64,000 nt of DNA, from the NCBI GenBank assembly GCA_030673895.1, contig JAUTCR010000066.1, forward strand, positions 41,004 through 105,003, in the 5' to 3' direction. Shown piece by piece: positions 28,218 to 37,632 of this stretch. The stretch is from Verrucomicrobiota bacterium JB023. GTDB taxonomy: Bacteria > Verrucomicrobiota > Verrucomicrobiia > Verrucomicrobiales > Akkermansiaceae. The notes under the pieces are model-generated. The model was not told the DNA's origin and searched no databases. It was given only the letters and a program-made list of their open reading frames with translations. Made by a program: the position numbers and the translations under genes. The first letter of the stretch is position 1, and every line of letters starts with the position of its first letter.

Positions 28218-30728
28218 TTAGGGAAGTTCCACCAATTGGTAGAAGGCCTTGCCTGCTGGTGGTGCCGTATCAGTGAAGGTGGCTGTCGCTCCTCCAGTGA
28301 ACACTGCGTCCACATCGGTGGTGAATCCGGATTCAATATCGGGACTTCTCCGCAATTGGTAGGAGGCGGAAGGAACAAGGTTCTCAAATGTCACTTCGAA
28401 GGTTGTGCCATCAAAGTTTGTGGAAGTGACCATGATCGGATCGGTCTCGAGAGGGAATGGGTCCCCCACGAAGAGAGCTCCCGAGGCTTCTTCGAAGTTC
28501 AGCTCGAATCCGTCCTTGTTGATCGACCAAACGCCGGGTGTCGTCTCCGTCCAAGTGTTCCCGTCCGGGAAGTCGGTCACCCTGAATGTTGACTGATCAT
28601 AGACTACGTTCAGGTTCGTATTATCAATGAGAACCCAATAGTTGCCGTCCGCTAGCTCAATGTTCTCGTAGTCGATATCCAGCATTCCGTTCAGCTCCAG
28701 CGTTCCAAGACCATCTTCAACACCAAGAATCTGGTTCGAGACTGTGCTGGCACCAGGGTAGGCGGCGATCAATCCGTCCTCAGCAATCTCAAGGGTGCCA
28801 TCCTCAATGATGGTATTGCCTGTATGCAGAACAAACCCGGAAAAGACTTGGGTGCCTGCTCCAACCTTGCGGATGATGCCCCTTTGCTCTGCGGCGGTAT
28901 CGTTGTCTGCAATCTCACCGGAGAAAGTTCCTGAACCGCCGGCCACACCGATTGTGAAGCCCTGGTTGAGATAAGCCGTCGATGTCCAACCCGTGGTCAG
29001 ATTGCCGCCTCCAGTCAAGGCATCCACTCTGATCCGACCCTCAACGCCGTTGAATTGCGCACCAGAAGCGATATCCAGGCTGGCCAAGTTCTGAGTCCAG
29101 TTCGCTTTGTTATTTCCTGAGCCGCGCTGGATCCCTGAAGCAATCTCAATGACTGCGTCTGGCCCCAATTGCATCGCTCCACGGATCTGCATATTCGCTC
29201 CATTGTTGCTCAGGCGAAGTGTTCCATCTCCAGTGTAGGTCGCAACGGTGTTGAAGCCGGAGGTCACGCTATGCTCGAAGACTGTGCCGGAGGCGATGTC
29301 GATTGACGATTGATTGTAAACGCCGGTGGCGACGATGTTTCCTTCGGTCAACAAGGTGGTTCCGGCCGAGAAGCCATTGCTGCTACCCTCCAAAGTCAAG
29401 GTGCCTGGCCCAATCTTTTCGAAGATACCGGCGCCCACAATGTTACTCGTTAAGACTTGGTCTCCTGAGGTGGTGTCAACAATCAGGTCACCATTGACGG
29501 TGATCATTCCAGAACTCAGGCTCGCTCCCGTCGAAGCGTCGCCGAGATTCAAGATGGTATCGAAGTCCACGTAAGTATCACCCTCGTAGGTGTGTGTTCC
29601 CAAGAGAGTGAGCATTCCTCCATTGCCCGCGACGGTGCTGTCCGGGTCCTCGGTAAGGAGGGAGGTTGTGGCTCCGGTGATTCCAATTTCGTCCACACTG
29701 GTGACGCTGTAATCCGTGTCGGCCGAGTTATTGAAGATGAATTTGCTAGCGGTAGGACCTGCGCCCGACGGGATGGTCAGCGTGCTAGTACCGACATCAA
29801 CGGTGCCGCCGGGAGTGGAAGTGTAGGTGTCCGCGAAGACTGCTTCCCCGTCATCCGCATTAACGTTGCCCAGATTTCCCTGCTGCAGGGGCTCATCTTC
29901 GGCATTAAGCGCAAAGTTGTCGGTGGTGTTGTCAAGATTGCCATTCTGGAGACCGGTCCACTTGTTCGGGTCGGGATCGGGGATTGGGAGAATCTCTCCA
30001 ATAGCACGCAGCTGGATGGCGTTGATCTGGAGTCGTCCTCCGCTGTTGGCGGACGTTCCCCCGTTGTTCGAGCCATAGCCTTCAAAGGATTGGGTCGTGT
30101 CATCCGCAACGAACGTGCCGATGACGTAGCTTCCGTGTTCCGGCCCGGGAGGGTCATTCACCTCATCAACCGGAGAATTGTTGATCGGAACGATGGTCGA
30201 GAATTGAACATAGTTCGGGTCATCGGAAGCAAGACCGTTACTGAACATGGAGACGAAGTTCCGATTTCTATTCCGGGCATCGTTGGAGAATATTTGGATC
30301 TCGTATTCTTGGCCAGGCACAAGGTCGGAGAAGGTTGACAGGCCGCCTTGGGGGCCACCCCAGAAGCCACTCCCGACCAGAAGGGCAATGTTCTCACTTC
30401 CTGCACCCCCAAGGTCACCTGTGTTGAACGTATTCGCTCCCGTTGAGCCGGTGAGTGAGGTGCTGAAGGAGGCTGTGCCGACAGCTGCTGGAGTCAGAGC
30501 CGGCTCACTGATTCCCTGGAAGGTGAATTCGTCCGTTTCGCCAGCAAAGAATGTGACGTCCGCGCCGGAACTGTTGATGGCGAATCTCAGTTCTCCATTG
30601 GTCGACACGTCCGTATCAGCCGTCATGATTGTTGGCGTCTGCCAAGTGATCTCAGCTGCCGTGCCGTGACTAGCAAAGAGAGCGAGGGAGCCGAGTAATG
30701 CTCCTATCATTCTGTTGGTTAATTTCAT
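28218..30728 (-). CDS. secreted autotransporter-type beta-strand repeat protein
   Basis: The 836-residue product has a signal peptide (MIGALLGSLALFASHGTAA) and a long series of beta-strand repeats of the autotransporter-associated type: GMLTLLGTHTYEGDTYV, IGPGTLTLEGSSNGFSAGT, KVGAGTQVFSGFVLHTGNT, and IEDGTLEIAEDGLI. The N-terminal 240 residues (LVPGQEYEIQIFSNDARNRN) resemble a carbohydrate- or surface-binding jelly roll. The last about 60 residues (LVPSASYQLRRSPDIESGF, GKAFYQLVELP) are a C-terminal domain common in Verrucomicrobiota surface proteins. It is probably a cell-surface adhesin or polymer-binding protein. No membrane barrel is visible. Ends in a strong terminator. Confidence 0.85.
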   Translation of the reverse strand: MKLTNRMIGALLGSLALFASHGTAAEITWQTPTIMTADTDVSTNGELRFAINSSGADVTFFAGETDEFTFQGISEPALTPAAVGTASFSTSLTGSTGANTFNTGDLGGAGSENIALLVGSGFWGGPQGGLSTFSDLVPGQEYEIQIFSNDARNRNRNFVSMFSNGLASDDPNYVQFSTIVPINNSPVDEVNDPPGPEHGSYVIGTFVADDTTQSFEGYGSNNGGTSANSGGRLQINAIQLRAIGEILPIPDPDPNKWTGLQNGNLDNTTDNFALNAEDEPLQQGNLGNVNADDGEAVFADTYTSTPGGTVDVGTSTLTIPSGAGPTASKFIFNNSADTDYSVTSVDEIGITGATTSLLTEDPDSTVAGNGGMLTLLGTHTYEGDTYVDFDTILNLGDASTGASLSSGMITVNGDLIVDTTSGDQVLTSNIVGAGIFEKIGPGTLTLEGSSNGFSAGTTLLTEGNIVATGVYNQSSIDIASGTVFEHSVTSGFNTVATYTGDGTLRLSNNGANMQIRGAMQLGPDAVIEIASGIQRGSGNNKANWTQNLASLDIASGAQFNGVEGRIRVDALTGGGNLTTGWTSTAYLNQGFTIGVAGGSGTFSGEIADNDTAAEQRGIIRKVGAGTQVFSGFVLHTGNTIIEDGTLEIAEDGLIAAYPGASTVSNQILGVEDGLGTLELNGMLDIDYENIELADGNYWVLIDNTNLNVVYDQSTFRVTDFPDGNTWTETTPGVWSINKDGFELNFEEASGALFVGDPFPLETDPIMVTSTNFDGTTFEVTFENLVPSASYQLRRSPDIESGFTTDVDAVFTGGATATFTDTAPPAGKAFYQLVELP

Positions 30729-31136
30729 GATTTTGGGTTTTTGGGCATGAGGAACTTCACCACGCGTCAGAGTCCCTCAAACGCGGTGAAATTCTTAGAC
30801 CTAGGTATTTATTAAATACACACCAGACTCGTCAAAGAGAAATCAACAATTGATTAACCATCTTCCAGACAAGAAACCTATCTCTTATACAATAGTGATA
30901 GAGGCTACCAGAAAGCGAGACGGCCGATCGGGAATGGGTCGGCAGGAGCAATCGGTAGGGATAGGGCGGTAGGGACGCCTCGCCGAGACATCCGCCCAAT
31001 GCCCGAGCACCTGCCCTTTCGACTCTGCGGAATCCTCGGCGAGGCGTCCCTACCGTTCATATTTTTTCCCGGTAAGAAGCTTTTGTCCTTCGGGCGCTAC
31101 GTCATTGATACCCCCTTTGGGACGAAAAACGACTCA
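30729..31136. other. 408-bp intergenic region with promoter-like sequence and REP pair
   Basis: No gene was seen. On the minus strand TTGACG (complement of 30830-30835) followed by an AT-rich stretch (TTTAATAAAT, about 30809-30818) could be the promoter of the beta-strand repeat gene. The rest is taken by the REP pair at 30967-31055. Confidence 0.4.
30967..31055. repeat. inverted pair of REP elements (REPIN-like)
   Basis: A direct copy of the REP core (CGGTA, then GGGACGCCTCG, right arm altered to GAGACATCC) is at 30967-30996. An inverted copy (CCTCGGCGAGGCGTCCC, then TACCG) is at 31033-31055. Two REPs facing each other with a short spacer is the arrangement called REPIN, thought to be the unit moved by RAYT transposases. 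Confidence 0.75.
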
Positions 31137-31646
31137 TCATTGACCCTCAGGGTTTGGTTCGATCGATTTTTTCTCTAAAATTTCATCGACGGACAAACTG
31201 AGGACTTCCTCTCCATTTCTGAAAATTTCAACTGCCGTCCCAACTTCACAGATTGCTTTTCCTTCAACTGTGTACTCTCGATACTCGAAATTTCTCGGTC
31301 CATTGGCTCGACCTGATTCAATCCTCGCTTGCACAGCCACGGTATAGGATATCAAGTATTTACCGTCCTGCTCCATGACGCTGTATCGGCATGATAGAGT
31401 ATTCCCTTCACCGTCAATTGGAACATTGACAAAAAAGAGTGGCCCGACGCCAATTGTCGAAACATTCACAGCCTTGCCCGAGGGCAAGGTCCCTTGCAGA
31501 TTGATTGAGTGGTTTGCAGAAAATACATGCTCCTTTTGTGAGTGAGCGGAATGCTTTTTGGTAGTGGGAACGGGTGGATTTTGCGCTGTCAACAGGCTCC
31601 CAAAGCCCACCGAGACAACAAAGACTAAAAGCATGCTGGTTTTCAT
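31137..31646 (-). CDS. hypothetical secreted protein, 169 residues
   Basis: ATG at 31646 places a good signal peptide at the N-terminus (MKTSMLLVFVVSVGFGSLLT, then AQ); an earlier in-frame start at 31757 would add 37 residues and hide it. The mature part is beta-rich (KAVNVSTIGVGPLFFVNVPI, YLISYTVAVQARIE) with two cysteines (LSCRYS, KAICEVG) that could form a disulfide. The C-terminus is charged. The family was not recognised. The gene is read toward the REP pair at 30967-31055. Confidence 0.55.
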   Translation of the reverse strand: MKTSMLLVFVVSVGFGSLLTAQNPPVPTTKKHSAHSQKEHVFSANHSINLQGTLPSGKAVNVSTIGVGPLFFVNVPIDGEGNTLSCRYSVMEQDGKYLISYTVAVQARIESGRANGPRNFEYREYTVEGKAICEVGTAVEIFRNGEEVLSLSVDEILEKKSIEPNPEGQ

Positions 31647-31956
31647 CCGATCTAAAACGCCCACCGATCCACTAATATTCACCTTTATTTCTGGATAAAT
31701 AGAACCAATAGCTAGACTCACCAAAAATGACTGATGAAAGACACAAGTCACCCACACTCAACTTCGGCTCTGATCACTTAAGATACGGGTTTTGCGCAGG
31801 GGCGCAAAAGCGCATCGCGATAGGGCGGCTTCCCTATGGTGAACACTGCCGGGTCGGCTTCGTCGGAAGTGCGCCAGGCGAGTATTGACAAAAACCGCCG
31901 TGCCACCGAGGGCTTGTTTCCCGGACAAAGCGTTCCGGTAACGACCGGATAGGCCA
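31647..31956. other. 310-bp divergent intergenic region before bioF
   Basis: It should hold promoters for the minus-strand secreted protein and for bioF. A small perfect hairpin (TCCGGT-AACG-ACCGGA, 31934-31949) ends 7 bases before the bioF ATG and may affect its translation. No clear gene; a 68-codon minus-strand frame here looks like chance. Confidence 0.4.
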
Positions 31957-33135
31957 ATGCGCAATCCTCAAACTGAACTCCACGAACTGGCTCAAGATGA
32001 CCTCTTGAGGCAGCTACGGATTCTGTCGCTCACCGGGTCTCCGACCTTGGTGAAATGCGAGGGGAGGCGTTTGATCAATTTTTCCTCAAACGATTATCTT
32101 GGTCTGTCCCGCCATCCCTCGCTCCAGCGCGCGGGAACAAAGGCTCTCGAACAGTTCGGCACGGGAGCCACCGCCTCCCGTCTGGTCTGCGGAACGATGG
32201 AAATCCACCGGTGCCTCGAGGAGCAAATCGCCCAGCTCAAGCAAACTGAGGAGGCCCTCGTCTTCTCCAATGGCTACAGCACCGCGCTGGGCACCTTGAC
32301 CGCACTCCTGGGGCCAGGCGATACCGTGATCCTCGACAAGCTTTCCCACGCTAGCCTCATCGACGGCGCGCGCTTGAGTGGCGCGACCATCCGGGTATTT
32401 CCGCACAACAATCTCAATCGGCTCGAGGCAATCCTGCAATCGGTAAGACGGAAGAGCGATGCCAAGGCGAGAGTGCTTGTCGTGACCGAATCCGTCTTCT
32501 CCATGGACGGCGATCGGTGCCCTCTGCGGGAGCTGGTCGAGCTGAAGAACCGCTATGGCGCGCTCCTCCTCCTCGACGAGGCCCATGCGCTGGGAGTGCT
32601 GGGTCCGTCCGGACTTGGCCTCGTGGAAGAACTTGGTCTCCAAGCCGAGGTCGAATTGCAGATGGGCACCCTGGGCAAAGCGGCCGGAGCCGCCGGGGGC
32701 TATCTGGCAGGCTCCAAGGCCTTCATCGAGCTGCTTGTCAACAAGGCCCGCTCATTCATCTACTCCACTGCCCCTCCTCCGGCGCAGATCGCTGCGGCAG
32801 CTGCCGCCCTCAAGCTCATCACGAGCGAGACGGGTCGGGATCTGCGGGATCGGCTGGCCTCCCACCGGAACAAATTGAGTGCTCTGCTCCGCGAATCGTC
32901 ATGGGAAATTCCGCCATCCGGCACCCCCATCATTCCCCTCATCATGGGCGATAATGAACGGACGCTGAATGCCTCGAATACCTTACAAGGTGACGGATTC
33001 CTCGTCCCTGCCATCCGCTACCCGACCGTGCCGAGGGGCACGGCGCGGCTCCGCCTGACGCTCTCTGCAGCCCACGAAGAGAGGCAAATCGAGCATCTCG
33101 CCGACGCGCTGAAGTCTCTGGATAAGAAGGACTGA
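31957..33135 (+). CDS. bioF: 8-amino-7-oxononanoate synthase (BioF) or close relative
   Basis: The 392-residue PLP enzyme belongs to the alpha-oxoamine synthase family. It has FSSNDYLGLSRHP near 47, the fold-type-I block SNGYSTALGTLTALL, the cofactor Asp and His in LLLLDEAHALGVLG, and the PLP-binding lysine K241 in MGTLGKAAG. BioF condenses pimeloyl-ACP/CoA with alanine in biotin synthesis. The other family member, 2-amino-3-ketobutyrate CoA ligase, is usually also near 390-400 residues, so the substrate is not certain. No other biotin genes are in the window. A hairpin precedes the ATG, and an inverted repeat (33180-33214) follows the gene. Confidence 0.85.
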   Translation: MRNPQTELHELAQDDLLRQLRILSLTGSPTLVKCEGRRLINFSSNDYLGLSRHPSLQRAGTKALEQFGTGATASRLVCGTMEIHRCLEEQIAQLKQTEEALVFSNGYSTALGTLTALLGPGDTVILDKLSHASLIDGARLSGATIRVFPHNNLNRLEAILQSVRRKSDAKARVLVVTESVFSMDGDRCPLRELVELKNRYGALLLLDEAHALGVLGPSGLGLVEELGLQAEVELQMGTLGKAAGAAGGYLAGSKAFIELLVNKARSFIYSTAPPPAQIAAAAAALKLITSETGRDLRDRLASHRNKLSALLRESSWEIPPSGTPIIPLIMGDNERTLNASNTLQGDGFLVPAIRYPTVPRGTARLRLTLSAAHEERQIEHLADALKSLDKKD

Positions 33136-33179
33136 GGCTCTCTCTGCCAGGCTTCAAAAACGCTCCCCCTTAACGTAGC

Positions 33180-33214
33180 AGTCCCGCAGGACTTCATAGA
33201 AACCCTGCGGGACT
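33180..33214. repeat. 11-bp perfect inverted repeat after bioF
   Basis: AGTCCCGCAGG (33180-33190) pairs with CCTGCGGGACT (33204-33214) around a 13-base loop. It may be a terminator without a T run or another kind of palindromic element, different in sequence from the REP core seen elsewhere. Confidence 0.65.
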
Positions 33215-33335
33215 ACAATTCCCCCCAAAAGAACGGAGGTAGGATAAAAACGGTGACTTTAACGCCAAGAAAAAACTTCAATCTTTTTTTCGCTGTTCAC
33301 CCGTGCCTGACGCCTCAATAAACGGCCCGCAAAAA

Positions 33336-34811
33336 ATGAGTCAGGAAACCAATCAGCCAAAATCCACCGTAGAAGAACTGATCGCCGTCCGCCGCGAGAA
33401 GCTCGCCCGGTTACGTGAACTTGGCCACGACCCGTATGGCGAGGCGTTTGAGACCACCCACACTCCTGGCCAATTGAAAGCGGAGTTCGAGAACGACCTT
33501 CAGGCCACCATCGCGGGCCGGGTCCTCGCAATCCGCGATTTCGGCAAATCGGTTTTCTGCTCGCTGGGTGATGTCGAGGGGCGCATCCAAATTTACCTCA
33601 ACAAGAAGCAGCTGCCCGAGGATCAATGGGAACTTTACCAGAATCTTGATATGGGCGACTGGATCGGGGTATCGGGCAAAACCTTCACCACCGGCAAGGG
33701 CGAGCCCTCGCTGCAGGTGGAGACCATCACGGTACTCTCCAAAGCTCTCCGGCCTATGCCAGACAAGTGGCAGGGCCTGACCGACCGCGAGACCAAATAT
33801 CGCAAGCGCCACCTCGACCTGATGTCCAACGAGGACAGCACGGAGACCTTCGTCGCCCGCTCGCGCATGGTGGCCGAGATTCGTCACTTCTTCCACGAGC
33901 GCGGCTACCTCGAGGTGGAGACTCCGATGCTGCAAGCCGTCGCCGGCGGAGCCGCGGCCCGGCCCTTCGAGACGCATCACAATGCGCTCAACATGCCATT
34001 GACCCTCCGCATCGCGCCCGAGCTCTTTCTCAAGCGACTGCTCGTGGGAGGCTTCACCAAAATCTTCGAACTCAATCGCAACTTCCGCAACGAGGGCATC
34101 TCTCGCCGCCATAATCCCGAGTTCACCATGCTGGAGGCTTATCAGGCTTTCGCTGACTTCGAGATCATGGCCAATCTCGTCGAGGAGCTGACCTGCCACT
34201 TGGCTGAGAAATTCTGTGGGGGCCTGCAGATTGAGCACAAGGATGAGGAAGGAAATGTGACGCGGACCATCAACCTCGAGCGTCCTTGGAAGCGAGCCAA
34301 TTACCACGACCTGGTCAAGGAGGTGGCGGGCGACGACTTCTTCGACATCACTCCAGAACAGCGACGGGCCAAGTGCGATGAACTCGGGGTGCAAATCTCA
34401 CCCGAGATGGAAGACTATGAGGTCATCCAGCAAGTGTTTGAGAAGAAGGTCGAGGAGCACACCTTCGACCCGTGCTTTGTCACCCGCGTGCCCAGCGAGC
34501 TCATCCCCTTGGCCAAGGTCACGCCCGGCGGCAAGACTGTCGAAGTCTATGAGCTTATTATCAATGGGCAGGAGATCTCACCCGGCTACTCCGAGCTGAA
34601 CGATCCCGATGTCCAACGTGAGCGCCTGGAGCATCAGGCCGGCGGCGAGGAAGAGCAACTGGTGGACTACGACTTCATCGAAACATTGGAGCACGGGATG
34701 CCTCCTGCCGGAGGAATCGGCATTGGCATTGATCGCCTCATCATGATGCTGACCGGCGCACCCACCATCCGCGACGTGGTCCTCTTCCCTCTCTTGAAGA
34801 AAAAAGATTAA
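33336..34811 (+). CDS. lysS: lysyl-tRNA synthetase, class II
   Basis: The protein charges tRNA-Lys with lysine. ATG at 33336 gives 491 residues, close to the bacterial norm; an in-frame GTG at 33303 would add 11. The N-terminal OB-fold anticodon-binding domain (about 50-150) includes IAGRVLAIRDFGKSVF. The class II catalytic core shows motif 1 (FLEVETPMLQ), the lysine-specific GGAAARPFETHHNALN, motif 2 (FELNRNFRNEGISRRHNPEF) and motif 3 (GIGIGIDRLIMML). The C-terminus IRDVVLFPLL is typical of LysS. Confidence 0.96.
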   Translation: MSQETNQPKSTVEELIAVRREKLARLRELGHDPYGEAFETTHTPGQLKAEFENDLQATIAGRVLAIRDFGKSVFCSLGDVEGRIQIYLNKKQLPEDQWELYQNLDMGDWIGVSGKTFTTGKGEPSLQVETITVLSKALRPMPDKWQGLTDRETKYRKRHLDLMSNEDSTETFVARSRMVAEIRHFFHERGYLEVETPMLQAVAGGAAARPFETHHNALNMPLTLRIAPELFLKRLLVGGFTKIFELNRNFRNEGISRRHNPEFTMLEAYQAFADFEIMANLVEELTCHLAEKFCGGLQIEHKDEEGNVTRTINLERPWKRANYHDLVKEVAGDDFFDITPEQRRAKCDELGVQISPEMEDYEVIQQVFEKKVEEHTFDPCFVTRVPSELIPLAKVTPGGKTVEVYELIINGQEISPGYSELNDPDVQRERLEHQAGGEEEQLVDYDFIETLEHGMPPAGGIGIGIDRLIMMLTGAPTIRDVVLFPLLKKKD

Positions 34812-34920
34812 TCTCTGAGGCAGTCGCGCAACGCTTTTGGAAATCTCCGGCTGAAAGAACGGTAGAGAGGAAACTGGCCGCTTCTTATTTCTCATCATTC
34901 CCCCCAGCTTGAAATTTACT

Positions 34921-35979
34921 ATGTCGACCGTGAAATCCTGCCTCGCCTTGCCCTTGTTTATCGCAATCCTGCTCCATTCGGCTATTCAGGCTGAGGTGCC
35001 TGCCGTCTTCCGGCATCAGGGGCGCCTCGCAGTGAATGGAACGAACTTCGACGGGAAAGGGGAATTCAAGTTCCTCCTCTATCATGGCACATCCTCCGGT
35101 TCGGTCGAGGAGCCCCTGTGGAAGAACGACGACTCTTCTCCCTCCGAGGCGAAAGAACCCGAGTCGGCCATCGCCCTCATCCTTGAGGAAGGCCGCTACG
35201 AGGTCGGCCTCGGCGGCGTCGGGCAAAGTCCGATCACGGCCAATCTGCTTCCTGGAAAAAATCAGGAGCTGTTTCTGCGCATCTGGTTCAATGACGGCCA
35301 GAACGGCTTTCAAGCGCTGGAACCGGACCGGGCGCTTGCTTCGGTTCCTTTCGCCCGTCATGCCGATTTGTCCCAGAATGCGATTTCCGAACTACGCAAT
35401 GACGCCAATTACCTCTCCGGAGATGGCGATGTGAACATCGGAGGTGAGTTCACCGCGGCGGGTGATATTAAGTCGGCTGGTGAGTTCAAGTTCACCACGC
35501 CACAGGTCGGCAAGGTGCAACTCTCGGGCTTCGACTTCGTTGCAGCGACGAGCACCGAGCCCTCGCACAAAGTTCTCATCGGTCCGGTCGGGGCGGTTCG
35601 AGTCACCAATGGAGAGAGTAGCCGCTACGGAGCCACGGTGCGAATCCCCGCTGGGGCAGAGGTGACCGGCTACACCCTTCACCTCTATGAAGATTCTGTG
35701 GATGGCGAAGGCAAATTCCGCTCGGTCAATAGTAAGCTGGGCAAGCGGAATGGCGGGCAGCTTGATCTGACCCCGATTGCTGCCATTGATGTCGCTCAAA
35801 ATGACTTCGCTCCCACTTTCCACATCCCCCACACCCTCTCCACCGACACCGTCACCAATGGGCTAATCACTGCGGACGAATGTGTTGTGCTCACCGTGAT
35901 ACTCGAGACCACGAACACCCTCGATATCGGGATCTTGGGCGCGACGGTGGAGTATCAGCTCGATACTCTTCAGCCCTAA
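34921..35979 (+). CDS. secreted beta-rich hypothetical protein
   Basis: ATG at 34921 gives 352 residues with a signal peptide (CLALPLFIAILLHSAIQA). The mature part starts EVPAVFRHQGRLAVNG, a phrase found at the N-terminus of many Verrucomicrobiota secreted proteins, then FKFLLYHGTSSGS. A middle part is like short tail-fibre-type repeats (DVNIGGEFTAAGDIKSAGEF), and the C-terminal about 130 residues form a second beta domain (YGATVRIPAGAEVTGYTLHL, TTNTLDIGILGATVEYQL). It is probably a surface or extracellular protein; no enzyme motif was seen. Confidence 0.6.
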   Translation: MSTVKSCLALPLFIAILLHSAIQAEVPAVFRHQGRLAVNGTNFDGKGEFKFLLYHGTSSGSVEEPLWKNDDSSPSEAKEPESAIALILEEGRYEVGLGGVGQSPITANLLPGKNQELFLRIWFNDGQNGFQALEPDRALASVPFARHADLSQNAISELRNDANYLSGDGDVNIGGEFTAAGDIKSAGEFKFTTPQVGKVQLSGFDFVAATSTEPSHKVLIGPVGAVRVTNGESSRYGATVRIPAGAEVTGYTLHLYEDSVDGEGKFRSVNSKLGKRNGGQLDLTPIAAIDVAQNDFAPTFHIPHTLSTDTVTNGLITADECVVLTVILETTNTLDIGILGATVEYQLDTLQP

Positions 35980-36081
35980 GGTCTGATTTCCGCCCCGCGC
36001 ATCGGAGTCTTTCTCAAGGCAGCGGAGGCTTCACCGCTTTGCGCTTGCAGGAGGGGCGAGCAAGGCCACTCTTTCTCTCGC

Positions 36082-36525
36082 TTGAACAAGGACATCCATC
36101 CGATTGCGCGCATCACCTCCTTTCTCTCCAGCCTGGAGCCCGCTTCGTTGGGTAAGCTGGATGACCATTACACGCGTGACATCGACTTCCGTGATCCCAT
36201 CAATCAGGGTGACGGGATCGATGACCTGCAGGCCATCTTCGCCGATCTCTTCAAGCAGCTGGACAACATCCGGATGGACGTCACTTCCTCACAAGGAGAT
36301 GAGCGGGAAGCCTTTCTTCGCTGGAATATGTATTACGAATTCCGGGGTAAGAAGCGGGAGCTTCCCGGAGTCTCTTTTTTCCTCTTTGCCAAGGATGGTC
36401 GCGTGATGAGGCAGGAAGACTTTTGGGACGCCTCCTCTGGCGTCTTTGAGGAATTCCCCGGGCTGGCCACCCTCATCCGCGGAGCCCGCCGGATGGCACG
36501 GGTGAGACCGGACCGCCACCATTAA
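36082..36525 (+). CDS. SnoaL/NTF2-like protein
   Basis: A TTG start gives 147 residues (IARITSFLSSLEPASLGKLD, DFRDPINQGDGIDDLQAIFA, LRWNMYYEFRG, VSFFLFAKDGRVMRQEDFWD), the cone-shaped alpha+beta pattern of the NTF2/SnoaL superfamily. Members act as small isomerases, hydrolases or binding proteins. This one has no proven substrate. It is convergent with the PIN/TRAM gene, with 2 bases between stops. Confidence 0.75.
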   Translation: MNKDIHPIARITSFLSSLEPASLGKLDDHYTRDIDFRDPINQGDGIDDLQAIFADLFKQLDNIRMDVTSSQGDEREAFLRWNMYYEFRGKKRELPGVSFFLFAKDGRVMRQEDFWDASSGVFEEFPGLATLIRGARRMARVRPDRHH

Positions 36526-36527
36526 GC

Positions 36528-37604
36528 TCAATTGACCAACTCGGCGAAGACCATCTCGCCGCCGCTCGTCTCAAGCTTTGAAATGACGATCACATCCTGC
36601 GTCGTCCCTATTTTCGTCACGGCCTGATTCACCACGATCATGGTTCCATCGCCGAGGTAGCCGACTGCCTGATGCTCATCCTTGCCCGGCCGCACCAGGG
36701 CCAGACGGAGCTTCTCGCCGACAATGACCTTGGGCCGCAAGGCCTCGGTGAGTTCGTGGAGGTTGAGCACATCGACGCCCTGCACCTCCGCCACCTTGCC
36801 AAGCTCATCACTCGTGGTGAGGATGCGTCCGGCAAGGATCTGGGCAATACGGACGAGCTGGCTCTTGGGGTCGTCTCCCGAGGTATTCGAGGGATGCTCG
36901 TGAACGGTGAGGCGGAATTCGCCACGCGTTTTCATGCGCGCCAAGGCATCGAGCGCCCGCTGAGCCCGCTGCTTCTCAGCCGGCTCCTGAGAGTCGACCA
37001 TCAACTGCAACTCATCGAGCACCAGCCGAGGCACAATCAAGCGACCAGCCAGGAAGCCGGAGCGCATGAGCGACTCCACCCGGCCATCCAGCACCACATC
37101 CTTATCCATCACGATCGGCGCCCCGGAGGCCCCGTCCTGACGAAATCGAACGTAAGGGACGACAAAGGCGAAATCCTCCTTCCCGCTCCGCAGCGCCAGC
37201 ACGGAGGCGATGAAGCCCATCCCCCCGATGAAGGCCACTCGAAAGGCGAGCCTGACCAGCTCCTCGTAATCCTCCCAACCCATCACGCTGATCGCGAGCT
37301 CATCGATCTTCATCTGCGTGAGGAGCCACCCGCAAAAGACACCGACCGCGAGGCCAAAGGTGCCAGTGGAGAACTCGCGCAGCGAGACATCCCGGATGAG
37401 GGTCTCCAGCCAAATCAGCGTGCCGGAGAGAACAAGCGCCCCCATGATCGCGCGCCAGAGAGGCAAGACCTCGACCAGCGATTCCGAGCCGTCCTCCCCG
37501 ACGGCCTCGGTCTGCCCAAGGCCAAAATGCAGGGCAATGGCCGTGATCAAGCAGACCAGCAAGAAGCCGAGTCGCGCCACATTGACGCTGGAGGGAGAGC
37601 GCAT
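36528..37604 (-). CDS. membrane-anchored PIN/TRAM-domain protein (YacL-like)
   Basis: The 358-residue product has four hydrophobic segments in its N-terminal 145 residues (LGFLLVCLITAIALHFGL, IMGALVLSGTLIWLE, TGTFGLAVGVFCGWLL, VAFIGGMGFIASVLALR), then a PIN nuclease-like domain (about 165-285: VVLDGRVESLMRSGFL, LIVPRLVLDELQLM, ILTTSDELGKVAEVQGVDVL) and a TRAM domain at the end. This is the layout of Bacillus YacL and relatives. PIN domains often cleave RNA; the acidic residues of the fold appear present (D in VVLDGR, E in LDELQ, D in TTSDEL). Real substrates of this family are not settled. Confidence 0.85.
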   Translation of the reverse strand: MRSPSSVNVARLGFLLVCLITAIALHFGLGQTEAVGEDGSESLVEVLPLWRAIMGALVLSGTLIWLETLIRDVSLREFSTGTFGLAVGVFCGWLLTQMKIDELAISVMGWEDYEELVRLAFRVAFIGGMGFIASVLALRSGKEDFAFVVPYVRFRQDGASGAPIVMDKDVVLDGRVESLMRSGFLAGRLIVPRLVLDELQLMVDSQEPAEKQRAQRALDALARMKTRGEFRLTVHEHPSNTSGDDPKSQLVRIAQILAGRILTTSDELGKVAEVQGVDVLNLHELTEALRPKVIVGEKLRLALVRPGKDEHQAVGYLGDGTMIVVNQAVTKIGTTQDVIVISKLETSGGEMVFAELVN

Positions 37605-37632
37605 GCGCTTGGGATATCAGGTTCCCGATTAA

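Noticed and set aside
29592..30338. Plus-strand open frame of 248 codons opposite the beta-strand repeat gene
   Set aside because: Shadow of repetitive Gly/Thr codons in the minus-strand gene, no domain features.
31758..31964. 68-codon minus-strand frame before bioF
   Set aside because: No start context, basic random composition and overlap with the bioF start.
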